A stretch of DNA of 64,000 nt from Protula sp. h YS-2021 (GCA_949752745.1 OX457031.1:6980212-7044211), one strand, 5' to 3'; positions 60,686-62,368 are shown, counted from the stretch's first letter. Notes: generated by a model not told the origin, from the sequence alone. Made by a program: numbers and translations.

Positions 60686-62368
60686 GTGGTTGATGGGTTA
60701 TGGCTGATTGATGGGATTGATTGATTGACTGATTTGATTGATTGTGCAGGAGCACAGCTGTGGTTACGGGGAGCAGCGACGCTCACTGATGTGCACGAGG
60801 CATGACGGCGAACGCGCCGACCCCGGGCTCTGTCCTCAGGGAGGTCCCACCTTCTTCCAGGTACCCACTCGTCTTTGTTATACGATAAAACCTCGTTATG
60901 ACAACATGGCTACAACCGAGAAAATATGTCGCTGTAACCGATATGTCGTTATAGCCGATGTGTCGTTATAACCGATGTGTCGTTATAACCGATGTGTCGT
61001 TATAACCGATTTGACGTTATAGCCGAACAGCGAAGAGCTAAAATAGGTCCTGATAATTACACGGCCGTAATTTATGTCGTTGTGTAAAAGTTCTGCTGTA
61101 CATTGATTGGTCTTTTACATCATATAACTGGTAGCTTATTTTAACATTGATCCCCCATCTGGTGGTCTCGGTTGACCTCTGCTCGGCACATTGATCCGGC
61201 ATCTAGTGACTACATTGATCCGGGGTCTGGTGGCCACATTGATCCGAGGTATGGTGGCCACATTGATCCGACGTCTGCTTGCCACATTGATCCCGGGTCT
61301 GGTGACCACATTAATCCGGGGTCTGGTGGCCACATTTATCCGGGGTCTGGTGGCCACATTAATCCGGGGTCTGGTGGCCACATTTATCCGGGGTCTGGTG
61401 GCCACATTGATCCGAGGTCTGGTGGCCACATTGATTCCCATCTGGTGGCCTCATTTATTCCCCACAGGTAGAACCTGTGGGTAATATATGCGATCGACCG
61501 CGTGTCGGTCTATCGGTCGGTCGGTCTGTCCTTCTGTCGGTCTGTCATCAAGAGCTTATTAACACGATAACTTAAAAACTGCTGCAAGGATTTTATTGAA
61601 ACTTGGTATATAGCTTCTATGGGAACAAACACAGATCGGTATCGTAAATGGGCCAGGTTCGTCCAAGGAAAATTGACCAGCTGGACTTCAGAAAATGTCA
61701 GCTCTTGATTGACTATTGTTAACACGATATCTCAAGAACAACTGCAAGGATTTTAATGAAACTTGGTGTGTAGCTTCTGTGGGCACTAACAAGGATCGTT
61801 ATGGTAAATGGGTTACGTTGGCCCAAGGATAATGAACCAAATGGACTTTGAAATTTACCAAATAATGGAAATTATTCAGCAGCGGAATGAGTTTGTTAAC
61901 ACGATATCTCAAGAGCAACTGCAGGAATTTTAATGAAACTTAGTATGTGGCTTCTATGGGAAAAAACACAGATCTTTCTTGTAACTGGGCTAGGTTCGTC
62001 CAAGGAAAATGCATTAACTGGACTTGGAAAATTTCAGCTCTTGATTGACTATTGATGGTCGTGTTTAACTGATGGGGGAGCCTGTGGGAAATATGTGGAT
62101 TATGCACACTGCTCTAGTTGATTTCTGCTGGCCACAGTGATCCGAGGTCTGGTTACCACATTGATCCGGTGGTCTGGTGGCCACATTGATCGGGCATCTG
62201 GTGGCCACATCCGCATAGAGGTGATTGTTCGACAGCATTTTAATAGCATTTCTCTTGTTTTCACACAGCTGCGGCGTCCGTGCTTCCTGGCGTGTGGCGG
62301 AGACTGCCGAGTGAGCGAGTGGTCGGCCTGGGGGCTCTGCCATCACTCGTGCGCCCCCGGCATCACGG
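65..62368 (+). CDS. THSD7A: THSD7A/B-like multi-TSR transmembrane protein gene, partial (21 exons placed)
   Basis: Seen: 21 exons (65-764, 23070-23390, 24249-24356, 33094-33248, 34747-34958, 35743-35932, 39323-39527, 39738-39853, 43205-43405, 44824-45021, 45450-45734, 49188-49308, 50727-50787, 51056-51192, 52059-52227, 54811-54971, 55778-55871, 59766-59880, 60151-60296, 60750-60860, 62269-62368) join in frame to 3,906 nt. Intron phases in order are 2,2,2,1,0,1,2,1,1,1,1,2,0,2,0,2,0,1,0,0. About 21 TSRs alternate between a W-x-x-W-x-x-C type and a Y-x-W type. Known: THSD7A is a type I membrane glycoprotein of about 1,650 residues whose ectodomain is a chain of TSRs; it acts in endothelial migration and podocytes. 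Inferred: this is the invertebrate THSD7 orthologue, and A versus B cannot be told apart. The signal peptide, membrane helix and cytoplasmic tail are outside the window. Hemicentin, SCO-spondin and ADAMTS-like proteins are less likely, because no other domain types interrupt the TSR alternation. Confidence 0.9.
780..1420. repeat. 45-47 bp G-rich minisatellite, about 14 copies
   Basis: The unit is built round ggtccaagacacgggggacc followed by ggtacagggttcgggagg. It starts 15 bp after the exon 1 donor. Unit length varies by one or two bases, so all frames show long spurious ORFs. It degrades into diverged copies up to about 1580. No exon 1 sequence is included in the unit. Confidence 0.95.
1582..2249. 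other. Intron 1 sequence with nothing recognised
   Basis: This is mixed-composition intronic DNA without long ORFs, tandem arrays or coding signatures that I could identify. Confidence 0.6.
2250..2820. repeat. (GTCC)n-headed interspersed repeat flanked by degenerate GGTCCTATTTG repeats
   Basis: A poly-C tract (2305-2321) and a GTCC/GTCT microsatellite (2349-2378) lead into sequence containing acgtatattgaaggtgtgca. Close kin of that stretch recurs near 51600-51780 (acgtatattgaagttgtgca), also after GTCC/GTCT repeats, so this is an interspersed family. The flanks (2250-2300, 2640-2815) are degenerate about 20-bp copies of ggtcctatttgtgagg. The same motif reappears at 63690-63900. No ORF is present, and the mobilising machinery is unknown. 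Confidence 0.6.
2996..3125. repeat. 41-bp imperfect tandem repeat, 3 copies
   Basis: Three diverged units contain gatcggcgcaggtaatgtgc followed by a ttacaccc-like stretch. This is a low-copy array with no coding value. Confidence 0.75.
3289..3465. repeat. 66-bp repeat, about 2.6 copies, each with an inverted pair
   Basis: Each unit contains gtgtcattgtagct and, about 25 bp later, its complement agctacaatgacac. One unit can therefore fold into a 14-bp-stem hairpin round a loop containing ggacaaattcgctccatgg. Confidence 0.8.
3607..11015. repeat. 41-bp satellite array, 7.4 kb, about 180 copies
   Basis: The regular unit is exactly 41 bp (starts at 3661, 3702, 3743 and so on) and reads aggctggtcaaactcttgat then cagtgatcaaggtgtgagcga. 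Each unit holds the 17-nt palindrome cttgatcagtgatcaag, with arms cttgatca and tgatcaag round a central base. Diagnostic variants (gtgacc for gtgagc, ctcttaatca, ctcttgttca, caagctc) recur in blocks. Near 7880-8700 the gtgacc variant returns every three or four units, showing higher-order amplification. Similarity is very high throughout, with divergence only at the edges (3610, 10970-11010). The array is intronic and no exon sequence is in the unit. Confidence 0.98.
11016..11694. other. Intron 1 sequence with nothing recognised
   Basis: This is apparently single-copy intronic sequence. I found no convincing ORF, RNA gene or repeat. Confidence 0.55.
11695..12557. repeat. 58-bp GC-rich minisatellite, about 15 copies
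   Basis: Units of 58 bp (taccgggtca at 11751, 11809 and so on) contain ggtcaggccgcggtccaggc and gcaggccacgcacgtctcac. Two subtypes (cgctccggacagtggcaggc versus cggtccaggcggtagcaggc) alternate in blocks. A block of several units is duplicated (about 11810-12110 and 12110-12480). Confidence 0.95.
12558..12785. repeat. 35-bp minisatellite, about 6.5 copies
   Basis: The 35-bp unit (gaatgacatgggtgtgatgc then aagcttcacgtgccg) directly abuts the 58-bp array with no spacer. Copies are nearly identical, so expansion is recent. Confidence 0.95.
12786..14398. other. Intron 1 sequence with nothing recognised
   Basis: This stretch has mixed composition. The ORFs near 13129-13581 are short, lack cysteine or domain patterns and overlap each other in different frames, so I do not call a gene. 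Confidence 0.55.
14399..14886. mobile_element. Truncated copy of the GGAATGCC MITE-like family
   Basis: This AT-rich stretch has dense gatatcaa/gagatcaa words. It ends in cctaataaatacgaaaatag then cgttcca, matching the terminus of the element at 18951-19785 (cctaataaatgtgaaaatgg then cattcca). Its interior also aligns with that element: attttggaga(t/a)gaaaa near 14411, and caagaattgctcctttttcg near 14471. The other terminus is missing, so the copy is truncated. No ORF. Confidence 0.65.
14887..15236. other. Intron 1 sequence with nothing recognised
   Basis: AT-rich intronic sequence. Words such as caattgagtcagttg recur loosely, but no clear element is seen. Confidence 0.5.
15237..15500. repeat. 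Degenerate repeats of about 70 bp, 3-4 copies
   Basis: Recurring gtcaggctatct, gatta(c/t)ctaagtc and atcagg(g)ccaacaa words are spaced about 65-75 bp apart, with substantial divergence. Confidence 0.55.
15880..16760. repeat. Degenerate tandem repeats, about 80-90 bp period
   Basis: Words such as ggaaggtggtcactacaaac and acgtcttttatcc recur about ten times with strong divergence. This looks like an old array. Confidence 0.55.
16894..16984. repeat. (TA)n microsatellite, about 90 bp
   Basis: An uninterrupted TA dinucleotide run. The Ile-Tyr ORFs across it on both strands are artefacts. Confidence 0.98.
16985..17890. other. Intron 1 sequence with nothing recognised
   Basis: Apparently single-copy intronic sequence. 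The short ORFs have no recognisable domain. Confidence 0.5.
17890..18298. repeat. 56-bp minisatellite, about 7 copies
   Basis: Units of 56 bp (acgtaata at 17930, 17986 and so on) contain gcgtctggacaaaacaggta. It is followed to about 18435 by a second, degenerate set of about 35-bp units with agaacaacacatgtgtagaa. Confidence 0.9.
18436..18950. other. Intron 1 sequence with nothing recognised
   Basis: Apparently single-copy intronic sequence. The 63-codon ORF at 18528-18719 has a hydrophobic stretch but no start context or family resemblance, so it is not called. Confidence 0.5.
18951..19785. mobile_element. MITE-like element with GGAATGCC terminal inverted repeats (835 bp)
   Basis: The left end reads tggaatgccattttaacatt. 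The right end (gtgaaaatggcattcca) is its inverted counterpart. The interior is AT-rich with many palindromic words (ttgatatcaa, gagatcaa) and no ORF. Its orientation is opposite to the copies at 35136 and 40641. Flanking sequences (atctgtggtg and tattgtggta) share tgtggt in register, a possible decayed target duplication. Confidence 0.75.
19786..20660. other. Intron 1 sequence with simple repeats
   Basis: An ATAC-rich tract (about 19944-20030) and a poly-T run (20043-20066) lie here. The rest is apparently single-copy and unrecognised. Confidence 0.6.
20665..21145. repeat. 43-bp minisatellite, about 11 copies
   Basis: The unit is 43 bp (ctctacg at 20702, 20745 and so on): gatgtacatacaagagcagc then aacaaaacatactctacgataat. 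Similarity is high. Confidence 0.95.
21325..21665. repeat. 38-bp minisatellite, about 8-9 copies
   Basis: The unit is gtcaaagatgtgggcatgac then taggaatctgtcgcttaa. The last copies are more diverged (ggccatagatctaagcgtga). Confidence 0.9.
21666..22545. other. Intron 1 sequence with nothing recognised
   Basis: Mixed-composition sequence with a G-rich run at 22038-22090. No gene signal is seen on either strand. Confidence 0.5.
22550..23012. repeat. 17-bp minisatellite (cgacctaccatcctgcc), about 27 copies
   Basis: A pyrimidine-rich 17-bp unit is repeated up to about 60 bp before exon 2. It may supply extra pyrimidine tract upstream of the acceptor at 23069. The Pro-rich ORF over it is an artefact. 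Confidence 0.9.
23070..23390 (+). CDS. THSD7A: THSD7-like exon 2 (TSR 4 end, TSR 5)
   Basis: It follows the tgttctcag acceptor. Its first base completes the Lys codon split at exon 1 (phase 2), continuing [12 protein letters not shown] into [17 protein letters not shown]. It encodes the end of TSR 4 and the start of TSR 5 ([13 protein letters not shown]). It ends at the gtgaga donor (23391), phase 2. Oddity: after WTTWSNW the Cys expected in W-x-x-W-x-x-C is replaced by Trp, and no Cys occurs for about 47 residues, until EKCPP. An RGD tripeptide is at 23311-23319. Downstream of WSNW the exon is long and low in cysteine compared with the other TSRs. Confidence 0.88.
23391..24248. other. Intron 2 with a pyrimidine-rich tract
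   Basis: 23525-23875 is an almost pure C/T tract of variable ccctacccctcc-like units, giving Pro-rich spurious ORFs. The remainder is unremarkable. Confidence 0.7.
24249..24356 (+). CDS. THSD7A: THSD7-like exon 3 (TSR 6)
   Basis: It begins after gtttgttgcag. Its first base completes a Lys codon, and it reads [14 protein letters not shown] then [17 protein letters not shown], a textbook Y-x-W type TSR start. It ends at the gtaaat donor (24357), phase 2. A second RGD tripeptide is at 24343-24351. One NRT sequon is present. At 108 nt it is among the shortest exons. Confidence 0.92.
24395..25378. repeat. 44-bp minisatellite, about 22 copies
   Basis: The unit is gtcccaccggtcaaccgcac then acagtggagccgtgcgggcactct (44 bp). 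It begins about 40 bp after the exon 3 donor. The mixed tcgacc/tcaacc/tcaaac subtypes show unequal exchange. It contains no exon 3 sequence. Confidence 0.95.
25379..25892. other. Intron 3 sequence with nothing recognised
   Basis: Apparently single-copy intronic sequence between two large arrays. Confidence 0.55.
25893..31112. repeat. 45-bp satellite array, 5.2 kb, about 116 copies
   Basis: The unit is gttacctgaggtatgcacgg then cagccgatggctaacaggct then gtgtg, 45 bp. Because 45 is a multiple of three and the unit lacks stops in one frame of each strand, very long artefactual ORFs appear: plus-strand [15 protein letters not shown] repeats and minus-strand [15 protein letters not shown] repeats, the latter unbroken for 595 codons at 25826-27613. 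A marker unit with gcagctgatagctaacaggc recurs at about 27661, 28200, 28830 and 29460. The last two spacings of about 630 bp (14 units) show a higher-order repeat. No exon sequence is in the unit. Confidence 0.97.
31113..31970. other. Intron 3 sequence with C-rich run
   Basis: Unremarkable intronic DNA apart from a C-rich tract at 31750-31800. Confidence 0.55.
31975..32310. repeat. Repeat of about 95 bp, 3.5 copies
   Basis: Units begin with ataacatgrggtacacacag and contain acacacaccgatgtcataga; they recur near 31997, 32093, 32184 and 32285. Degenerate gtgacgtcatgttt words continue to about 32660. Confidence 0.75.
32667..33093. repeat. 55-bp minisatellite that includes the exon 4 acceptor, about 8 copies
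   Basis: The unit is gacatgaagtcattctgtgt then ctgacggcatgacgtttgtg then tagggcacccgtgga (55 bp, e.g. 32721 and 32776). The end of each unit, gtgtag|ggcacccgtgga, matches the real junction gttgtag|ggtacccgtgga at 33093/33094. Every copy therefore contains a candidate 3' splice site plus the first bases of exon 4. The exon is the terminal member of the array. Confidence 0.93.
33094..33248 (+). CDS. THSD7A: THSD7-like exon 4 (TSR 6 end, TSR 7 start)
   Basis: The first base completes an Arg codon split after exon 3. The exon reads [19 protein letters not shown] then [16 protein letters not shown], the canonical W-x-x-W TSR following a Y-x-W one. It ends at the gtaaaa donor (33249), phase 1. The acceptor is the last of about eight tandem copies. 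The real junction has ggtaccc where the decoys have ggcaccc. Confidence 0.92.
33249..34130. other. Intron 4 sequence with nothing recognised
   Basis: Apparently single-copy intronic sequence without convincing ORFs. Confidence 0.55.
34134..34640. repeat. 33-bp minisatellite, about 15 copies
   Basis: The unit is ttcacatatcactgccgaca then tctcccgaagccc (33 bp, 11 codons), so artefactual repeat ORFs run in three frames. It ends about 105 bp before exon 5. Confidence 0.95.
34747..34958 (+). CDS. THSD7A: THSD7-like exon 5 (TSR 7 end, TSR 8)
   Basis: It starts after ctgttcag, and two bases complete a Gly codon. It reads [19 protein letters not shown] then [19 protein letters not shown] and [17 protein letters not shown], i.e. 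the end of a canonical TSR and a Y-x-W TSR whose second Trp position holds Asn. I chose the gtaagt donor at 34959 (phase 0) because it matches the phase of exon 6. A second gtaagt at 34969 would leave phase 1 and break the frame. Confidence 0.9.
35136..35642. mobile_element. MITE-like element with GGAATGCC TIRs and 10-bp target duplication
   Basis: The 507-bp AT-rich element begins tggaatgccattttcacatt and ends gttaaaacggcattccc. It is flanked on both sides by tagatctgca (35126-35135 and 35643-35652). The interior is full of ttgatatcaa/gagatcaa words and has no ORF. A 9-10 bp target duplication is typical of Mutator-like (MULE) transposition. It lies wholly inside intron 5. Confidence 0.85.
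35743..35932 (+). CDS. THSD7A: THSD7-like exon 6 (TSR 8 end, TSR 9)
   Basis: It starts after ctccacag at 35742; a second in-frame acceptor at 35748 would remove two residues (HQ). It reads [17 protein letters not shown] then [20 protein letters not shown], a canonical TSR with a W-x-x-W C-mannosylation motif. It ends at the gtaggt donor (35933), phase 1. The last 26 bases and the donor are repeated many times downstream. Confidence 0.9.
35907..36745. repeat. 54-56 bp minisatellite carrying the exon 6 donor, about 15 copies
   Basis: The first unit is the real exon end: agagtcaccctggcaactgc then tagcaacg|gtaggtcacc. Intronic copies repeat agtcaccctggcaaccgcta then gcaacg|gtaagtcacc, with donors at 35989, 36043 and onward, and diverge with distance. 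Each copy also has cctaatactc-like sequence followed by cacag just before the exon-derived part, so a unit resembles a 26-nt micro-exon with both splice sites. Confidence 0.93.
36746..37088. other. Intron 6 sequence with weak repeats
   Basis: Degenerate caacagtgtcttatgacaac words occur at 36860-36990. Nothing else is recognised. Confidence 0.5.
37090..38690. repeat. 22-bp minisatellite, about 72 copies (44-bp dimers)
   Basis: The basic unit is gctgaccacaagcaccatct followed by gt (22 bp). It alternates with gctaaccactggcgccatct followed by gt, giving a 44-bp dimer and larger blocks. The multiple minus-strand ORFs are artefacts. Confidence 0.95.
38700..39322. repeat. Intron 6 tail: C-rich run and about 16-bp (catgtctgttcactca) repeat
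   Basis: A pyrimidine-rich segment at 38800-38945 is followed by about ten diverged 16-bp units at 39065-39230, ending about 90 bp before exon 7. Confidence 0.75.
39323..39527 (+). CDS. THSD7A: THSD7-like exon 7 (TSR 9 end, TSR 10)
   Basis: It starts after ctgtaatacag, and its two bases complete an Asp codon (exon 6 phase 1). It reads [17 protein letters not shown] then [14 protein letters not shown] and [20 protein letters not shown], a Y-x-W TSR. It ends at the gtaagg donor (39528), phase 2. No tandem copies of its junctions are seen. Confidence 0.93.
39738..39853 (+). CDS. THSD7A: THSD7-like exon 8 (TSR 10 end, TSR 11)
   Basis: It starts after tacttttag and completes a Met codon. It reads [13 protein letters not shown] then [16 protein letters not shown], matching the family's Cys-Val-Val-Ser-Glu lead. 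It ends at the gtgcgc donor (39854), phase 1. The 210-bp intron before it is among the shortest in the gene. An NCT sequon is present. Confidence 0.93.
39854..40630. other. Intron 8 sequence with nothing recognised
   Basis: Apparently single-copy intronic DNA with a G-run near 40128. Confidence 0.5.
40641..41146. mobile_element. MITE-like element with GGAATGCC TIRs and 10-bp target duplication
   Basis: The 506-bp element begins tatggaatgccattttcgca and ends gttaaaaccgcattc. It has perfect 10-bp flanks tgtagctttt (40631-40640 and 41147-41156). It has the same orientation and almost the same length as the copy at 35136. It is AT-rich, dense in gatatcaa words, and has no ORF. Confidence 0.85.
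41169..41222. repeat. Poly-C tract with G interruptions
   Basis: A C-run of about 54 bases broken by single Gs. A second C-run lies at 41408-41420. Such tracts are prone to assembly error. Confidence 0.9.
41650..42225. repeat. TG/TCTG-rich simple repeat region
   Basis: Variable tgtgtgtctgtgtgtatgtg sequence, including a (GT) run at 41919-41946, interrupted by a unique segment at 41780-41915. Confidence 0.9.
42226..42538. repeat. 28-bp minisatellite, about 11 copies
   Basis: The unit is cacagaccacgtggcatgca then gctcgctt (28 bp). Each copy contains the palindromes CACGTG and GCATGC. It is nearly homogeneous. Confidence 0.95.
42539..43204. other. Intron 8 tail, nothing recognised
   Basis: Apparently single-copy intronic DNA up to the exon 9 acceptor. 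Confidence 0.5.
43205..43405 (+). CDS. THSD7A: THSD7-like exon 9 (TSR 11 end, TSR 12)
   Basis: It starts after ctttgtgtttcag, and two bases complete an Ala codon. It reads [16 protein letters not shown] then [16 protein letters not shown] and [21 protein letters not shown], a Y-x-W TSR. It ends at the gtgagg donor (43406), phase 1. Diverged copies of its last bases and donor occur downstream at about 43503 and 43609. Confidence 0.92.
43394..43640. repeat. Imperfect duplications of the exon 9 donor, about 3 copies
   Basis: The real end agcgtgcgag|gtgaggcgc then tatgacgggg is echoed at 43501 (cagcatgtgaggtcaggcgc then tatggcgggg) and 43609 (cagcatgcgaggtcaggaac then tatgacgggg). In the copies gtgagg has become gtcagg, so the intronic copies should be weaker donors. 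The surrounding DNA is G-rich. Confidence 0.7.
43641..43957. other. Intron 9, G-rich sequence, nothing recognised
   Basis: G-rich strand to about 43830, then ordinary intronic sequence. Confidence 0.5.
43958..44190. repeat. 12-bp minisatellite (catctatcctag), about 19 copies
   Basis: 12-bp units with a variable last part (tagc, taac, tatc, caagc). Confidence 0.93.
44191..44823. other. Intron 9 tail with C-run and a 52-bp duplication
   Basis: A C-rich run lies at 44330-44372. Two 52-bp copies containing acgaccagcgagagtcgctc then tgaattccgggg lie at 44699-44788. Nothing else is recognised. Confidence 0.65.
44824..45021 (+). CDS. THSD7A: THSD7-like exon 10 (TSR 12 end, TSR 13)
   Basis: It starts after gtatattttag, and two bases complete an Asp codon. 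It reads [16 protein letters not shown] then [21 protein letters not shown] and [15 protein letters not shown], the W-x-x-W type. It ends at the gtatgt donor (45022), phase 1. A short (GTCC)n run lies just inside intron 10. Confidence 0.92.
45022..45449. other. Intron 10 with about four 32-bp repeats
   Basis: Diverged copies of gctgacgtcagctcacagct then gtcagtg lie at 45255-45415, each with the palindrome TGACGTCA. The rest is AT-rich intron. Confidence 0.65.
45450..45734 (+). CDS. THSD7A: THSD7-like exon 11 (TSR 13 end, TSR 14)
   Basis: It starts after atttttgacag, and two bases complete an Ala codon. It reads [21 protein letters not shown] then [15 protein letters not shown] and [21 protein letters not shown]. 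It is long for a one-TSR exon, because about 30 residues are inserted after WSSC. It ends tgccgtaacccag|gtaacc (donor at 45735), phase 1. The donor is the first member of a huge tandem array. Confidence 0.92.
45722..48741. repeat. 36-38 bp minisatellite carrying the exon 11 donor, about 79 copies
   Basis: The unit is gtaaccgctcactgtaccac then gctcttcccctcacccag (38 bp; 36 bp in the tctgccctcacc subtype). Each copy has the junction cacccag|gtaacc, like the real exon end aacccag|gtaacc at 45734/45735. In each copy the junction is preceded by the pyrimidine tract ctcttcccctcac, so donor and acceptor motifs coincide. About one copy in six has catgtaacc instead of caggtaacc. A longer exon-derived copy (cccgtgtgccgtgacccag) lies at about 46107-46126. 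Confidence 0.95.
48742..49187. other. Intron 11 tail, nothing recognised
   Basis: Apparently single-copy intronic DNA with a C-run at 49032-49044. Confidence 0.5.
49188..49308 (+). CDS. THSD7A: THSD7-like exon 12 (TSR 14 end, TSR 15)
   Basis: It starts after gtttatgtag, and two bases complete an Asp codon. It reads [19 protein letters not shown] then [20 protein letters not shown], with a W-x-x-W motif. It ends at the gtacgt donor (49309), phase 2. The last 50 or so bases and the donor are copied in the following array. Confidence 0.93.
49256..49665. repeat. About 76-bp minisatellite carrying the exon 12 donor, about 5 copies
   Basis: Each unit contains acacaggaacggtgtggagt then cgggacgaggcgccgctacag|gtacgtgtgacacgcaggacac. 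Candidate donors after cgctacag lie at 49309 (real), 49385, 49461, 49539 and 49615. The intronic copies keep the exon's coding bases almost unchanged. Confidence 0.92.
49666..49960. other. Intron 12 sequence with nothing recognised
   Basis: Apparently single-copy intronic DNA. Confidence 0.5.
49962..50168. repeat. 43-bp tandem repeat, about 4-5 copies
   Basis: The unit contains gatatggaggaacacggaac then aaaacacctatacagatattt. The end copies are diverged. Confidence 0.85.
50225..50540. repeat. 25-bp minisatellite, about 13 copies
   Basis: The unit is gagggcatgtctcaattata then acgct (25 bp). An aatta/cagtta alternation gives 50-bp dimers. Confidence 0.92.
50541..50690. repeat. G-rich degenerate repeat (ggctgggg…aggggtag)
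   Basis: A run of about 150 bp of GGGG-rich, variable 20-30 bp units, ending 36 bp before exon 13. Confidence 0.75.
50727..50787 (+). CDS. THSD7A: THSD7-like exon 13 (TSR 15 middle)
   Basis: This small 61-nt exon begins after ttatgcgatag, and its first base completes an Arg codon. It reads [20 protein letters not shown] and ends at the gtacgt donor (50788), phase 0. The content (loop, single Cys) fits the gap between exons 12 and 14, and it keeps the frame. Confidence 0.85.
50842..51055. repeat. Diverged duplications of the exon 14 start (3 partial copies)
   Basis: Upstream of exon 14 lie gagtacgagtataacctgca then ccacgcgccgtgcc (about 50844), gagtacaagaaaaacctgtg then ccatgcaccgtgtccac (about 50911), and gttcgagtaaaacctgtg (about 50980). 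These mirror the exon start gagtatgagcacgacttgtg then ccacgtgccgtgtccac at 51056. Each copy is followed by ttatgacgtcattg or ctggtcatcgctgacattg. Confidence 0.78.
51056..51192 (+). CDS. THSD7A: THSD7-like exon 14 (TSR 15 end, TSR 16)
   Basis: It starts after ttgatttgtag, phase 0. It reads [20 protein letters not shown] then [13 protein letters not shown] and [11 protein letters not shown], a Y-x-W TSR. It ends at the gtgagt donor (51193), phase 2. Its first 35 or so bases have diverged tandem relatives upstream. Confidence 0.92.
51265..51592. repeat. 30-bp minisatellite, about 11 copies
   Basis: The unit is gcactggttagacaacgtaa then acaaaaacaa (30 bp). It is followed by a GTCC/GTCT-headed interspersed repeat. 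Confidence 0.9.
51593..51880. repeat. Interspersed repeat related to 2330-2620
   Basis: It shares ttgtccgtctgtctgtccgc and acgtatattgaagttgtgca with the copy in intron 1. No ORF. The family is otherwise unidentified. Confidence 0.6.
52059..52227 (+). CDS. THSD7A: THSD7-like exon 15 (TSR 16 end, TSR 17)
   Basis: It starts after cccctcgccag and completes a Lys codon. It reads [20 protein letters not shown] then [20 protein letters not shown] and PH, with a W-x-x-W motif and an NLT sequon. It ends cacat|gtaagt (donor at 52228), phase 0. The last 50 or so bases and the donor are repeated downstream. Confidence 0.92.
52169..53137. repeat. 61-bp minisatellite carrying the exon 15 donor, about 18 full or partial copies
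   Basis: The unit is gtaagtacgcctcggccagt then gtgtgctctctcactggtca then gaatggtcacagtgtccacat (61 bp; donors at 52228, 52289 and so on). Most copies keep a perfect GTAAGT. A 37-bp subunit (gcaagtacactggtcaacgt) is interspersed. Each copy includes cctcggccag|tgtgtgctc, so an acceptor-like AG precedes the exon-derived part. Confidence 0.94.
53138..54440. other. Intron 15 sequence with nothing recognised
   Basis: Apparently single-copy intronic DNA. The ORFs on either strand are short and featureless. Two copies of gatccaccactgaaacctca-like sequence (53671, 53781) hint at a small duplication. Confidence 0.55.
54441..54720. repeat. Degenerate repeats of about 45-60 bp
   Basis: Words such as tacgacatcacggtg and atatgggtctgtatct recur about six times with high divergence. 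Confidence 0.6.
54811..54971 (+). CDS. THSD7A: THSD7-like exon 16 (TSR 17 end, TSR 18)
   Basis: It starts after gtttatttgctgcag, phase 0. It reads [20 protein letters not shown] then [16 protein letters not shown] and [13 protein letters not shown]. It ends ccagctcag|gtaatg (donor at 54972), phase 2, with a 20-bp array starting at the donor itself. Confidence 0.92.
54970..55606. repeat. 20-bp minisatellite starting at the exon 16 donor, about 32 copies
   Basis: The unit is aggtaacggcgcacccaaac (20 bp). The first copy is the real donor context ag|gtaatggcgcatctaaac. About half of the copies keep ag|gtaac, and the rest read aagtaac. Little more than the final AG of exon 16 is included, so here the array is built from the intron side of the junction. 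Confidence 0.93.
55778..55871 (+). CDS. THSD7A: THSD7-like exon 17 (TSR 18 middle)
   Basis: It starts after gtgtaattgcag and completes an Arg codon. It reads [20 protein letters not shown] then [11 protein letters not shown]. It ends at the gtgaga donor (55872), phase 0. Its final segment (ctggaatccatgacgtac) has copies downstream, first at 55938 and then inside every full-length 129-bp unit. Confidence 0.92.
55938..59765. repeat. 129-bp satellite made of exon 17 end + intron + exon 18 start, about 30 copies
   Basis: Units are 129 bp (ggg of gggttcgcc at 55991, 56120, 56249, 56378, 56507) with a 105-bp deletion subtype. Each full unit reads ctagaatccatggcgtacc (from exon 17), an intron-like segment with gtgctaaccctgtgatatgt, a tgttgttgcag acceptor, then ggttcgccacctggtggggg and cgtcgctgtgacctgccctg (first half of exon 18). 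In the copies the exon-18-like part runs into an in-frame TAG (gccgtgacctag). A block of about 1,242 bp (about 56452-57690) is repeated at 57694-58932, a higher-order duplication. Confidence 0.96.
59766..59880 (+). CDS. THSD7A: THSD7-like exon 18 (TSR 18 end, TSR 19)
   Basis: It starts after the last gctgttgcag of the 129-bp array, phase 0. It reads [17 protein letters not shown] then [19 protein letters not shown] and [11 protein letters not shown] (the last Gly split with exon 19) fits the O-fucosylation consensus C-x-x-S/T-C-x-x-G, and W-x-x-W fits C-mannosylation. Only this copy continues past CAV into the TSR. All upstream copies meet a stop. It ends at the gtgtgt donor (59881), phase 1. 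Confidence 0.93.
60151..60296 (+). CDS. THSD7A: THSD7-like exon 19 (TSR 19 end, TSR 20)
   Basis: It starts after tttcaatgacag, and two bases complete a Gly codon. It reads [19 protein letters not shown] then [20 protein letters not shown]. The segment [11 protein letters not shown] resembles [10 protein letters not shown] in exon 1, reflecting the shared TSR subtype. It ends at the gtacgg donor (60297), phase 0. Confidence 0.93.
60543..60746. repeat. (GATT)n-like simple repeat before exon 20
   Basis: gattgattgattgatt-type repeats with a duplicated ggttgatgcgttatggctga stretch run right up to the acceptor gattgattgtgcag, so the region just upstream of the 3' splice site is microsatellite. Confidence 0.9.
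60750..60860 (+). CDS. THSD7A: THSD7-like exon 20 (TSR 20 middle)
   Basis: A 111-nt, phase 0 to phase 0 exon after gattgtgcag. It reads [20 protein letters not shown] then [17 protein letters not shown], the second half of a Y-x-W type TSR, and ends at the gtaccc donor (60861). The donor (cag|gtaccc) is weaker than GTAAGT. Being symmetric, it could be skipped without a frame change. Confidence 0.9.
60900..61030. repeat. 17-bp repeat (gttataaccgatgtgtc), about 7 copies
   Basis: Short diverging units start about 40 bp after the exon 20 donor. Confidence 0.85.
61145..61460. repeat. 24-bp minisatellite, about 13 copies
   Basis: The unit is gtctggtggccacatttatc then cggg (24 bp, 8 codons). A further block of the same unit lies at 62125-62210, on the far side of an unrelated element. 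Confidence 0.9.
61500..62060. repeat. Interspersed element of three units, about 160-176 bp each, with (GTCG)n head
   Basis: After a tcggtcggtcggtctgtcc run, three units begin ttaacacgatatctcaagaa-like (61558, 61718, 61894). Each contains gattttaatgaaacttggt and a gttcgtccaaggaaaat-like segment. A comparable three-unit element with gatcgacttcaaacttg lies at 63020-63420. It interrupts the 24-bp array. No ORF. Confidence 0.65.
62125..62210. repeat. Second block of the 24-bp minisatellite, 3-4 copies
   Basis: gatccgaggtctggttacca and related units match the array at 61145-61460. Confidence 0.8.
62269..62368 (+). CDS. THSD7A: THSD7-like exon 21 (TSR 20 end, TSR 21 start)
   Basis: It starts after tgttttcacacag, phase 0. 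It reads [20 protein letters not shown] then [14 protein letters not shown], with W-x-x-W and an O-fucosylation motif (CHHSCAPG). It ends at the gtaagg donor (62369), phase 1. No later exon is recognisable before 64000, so the rest of the last TSR, the membrane helix and the tail are beyond the window. Confidence 0.92.
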
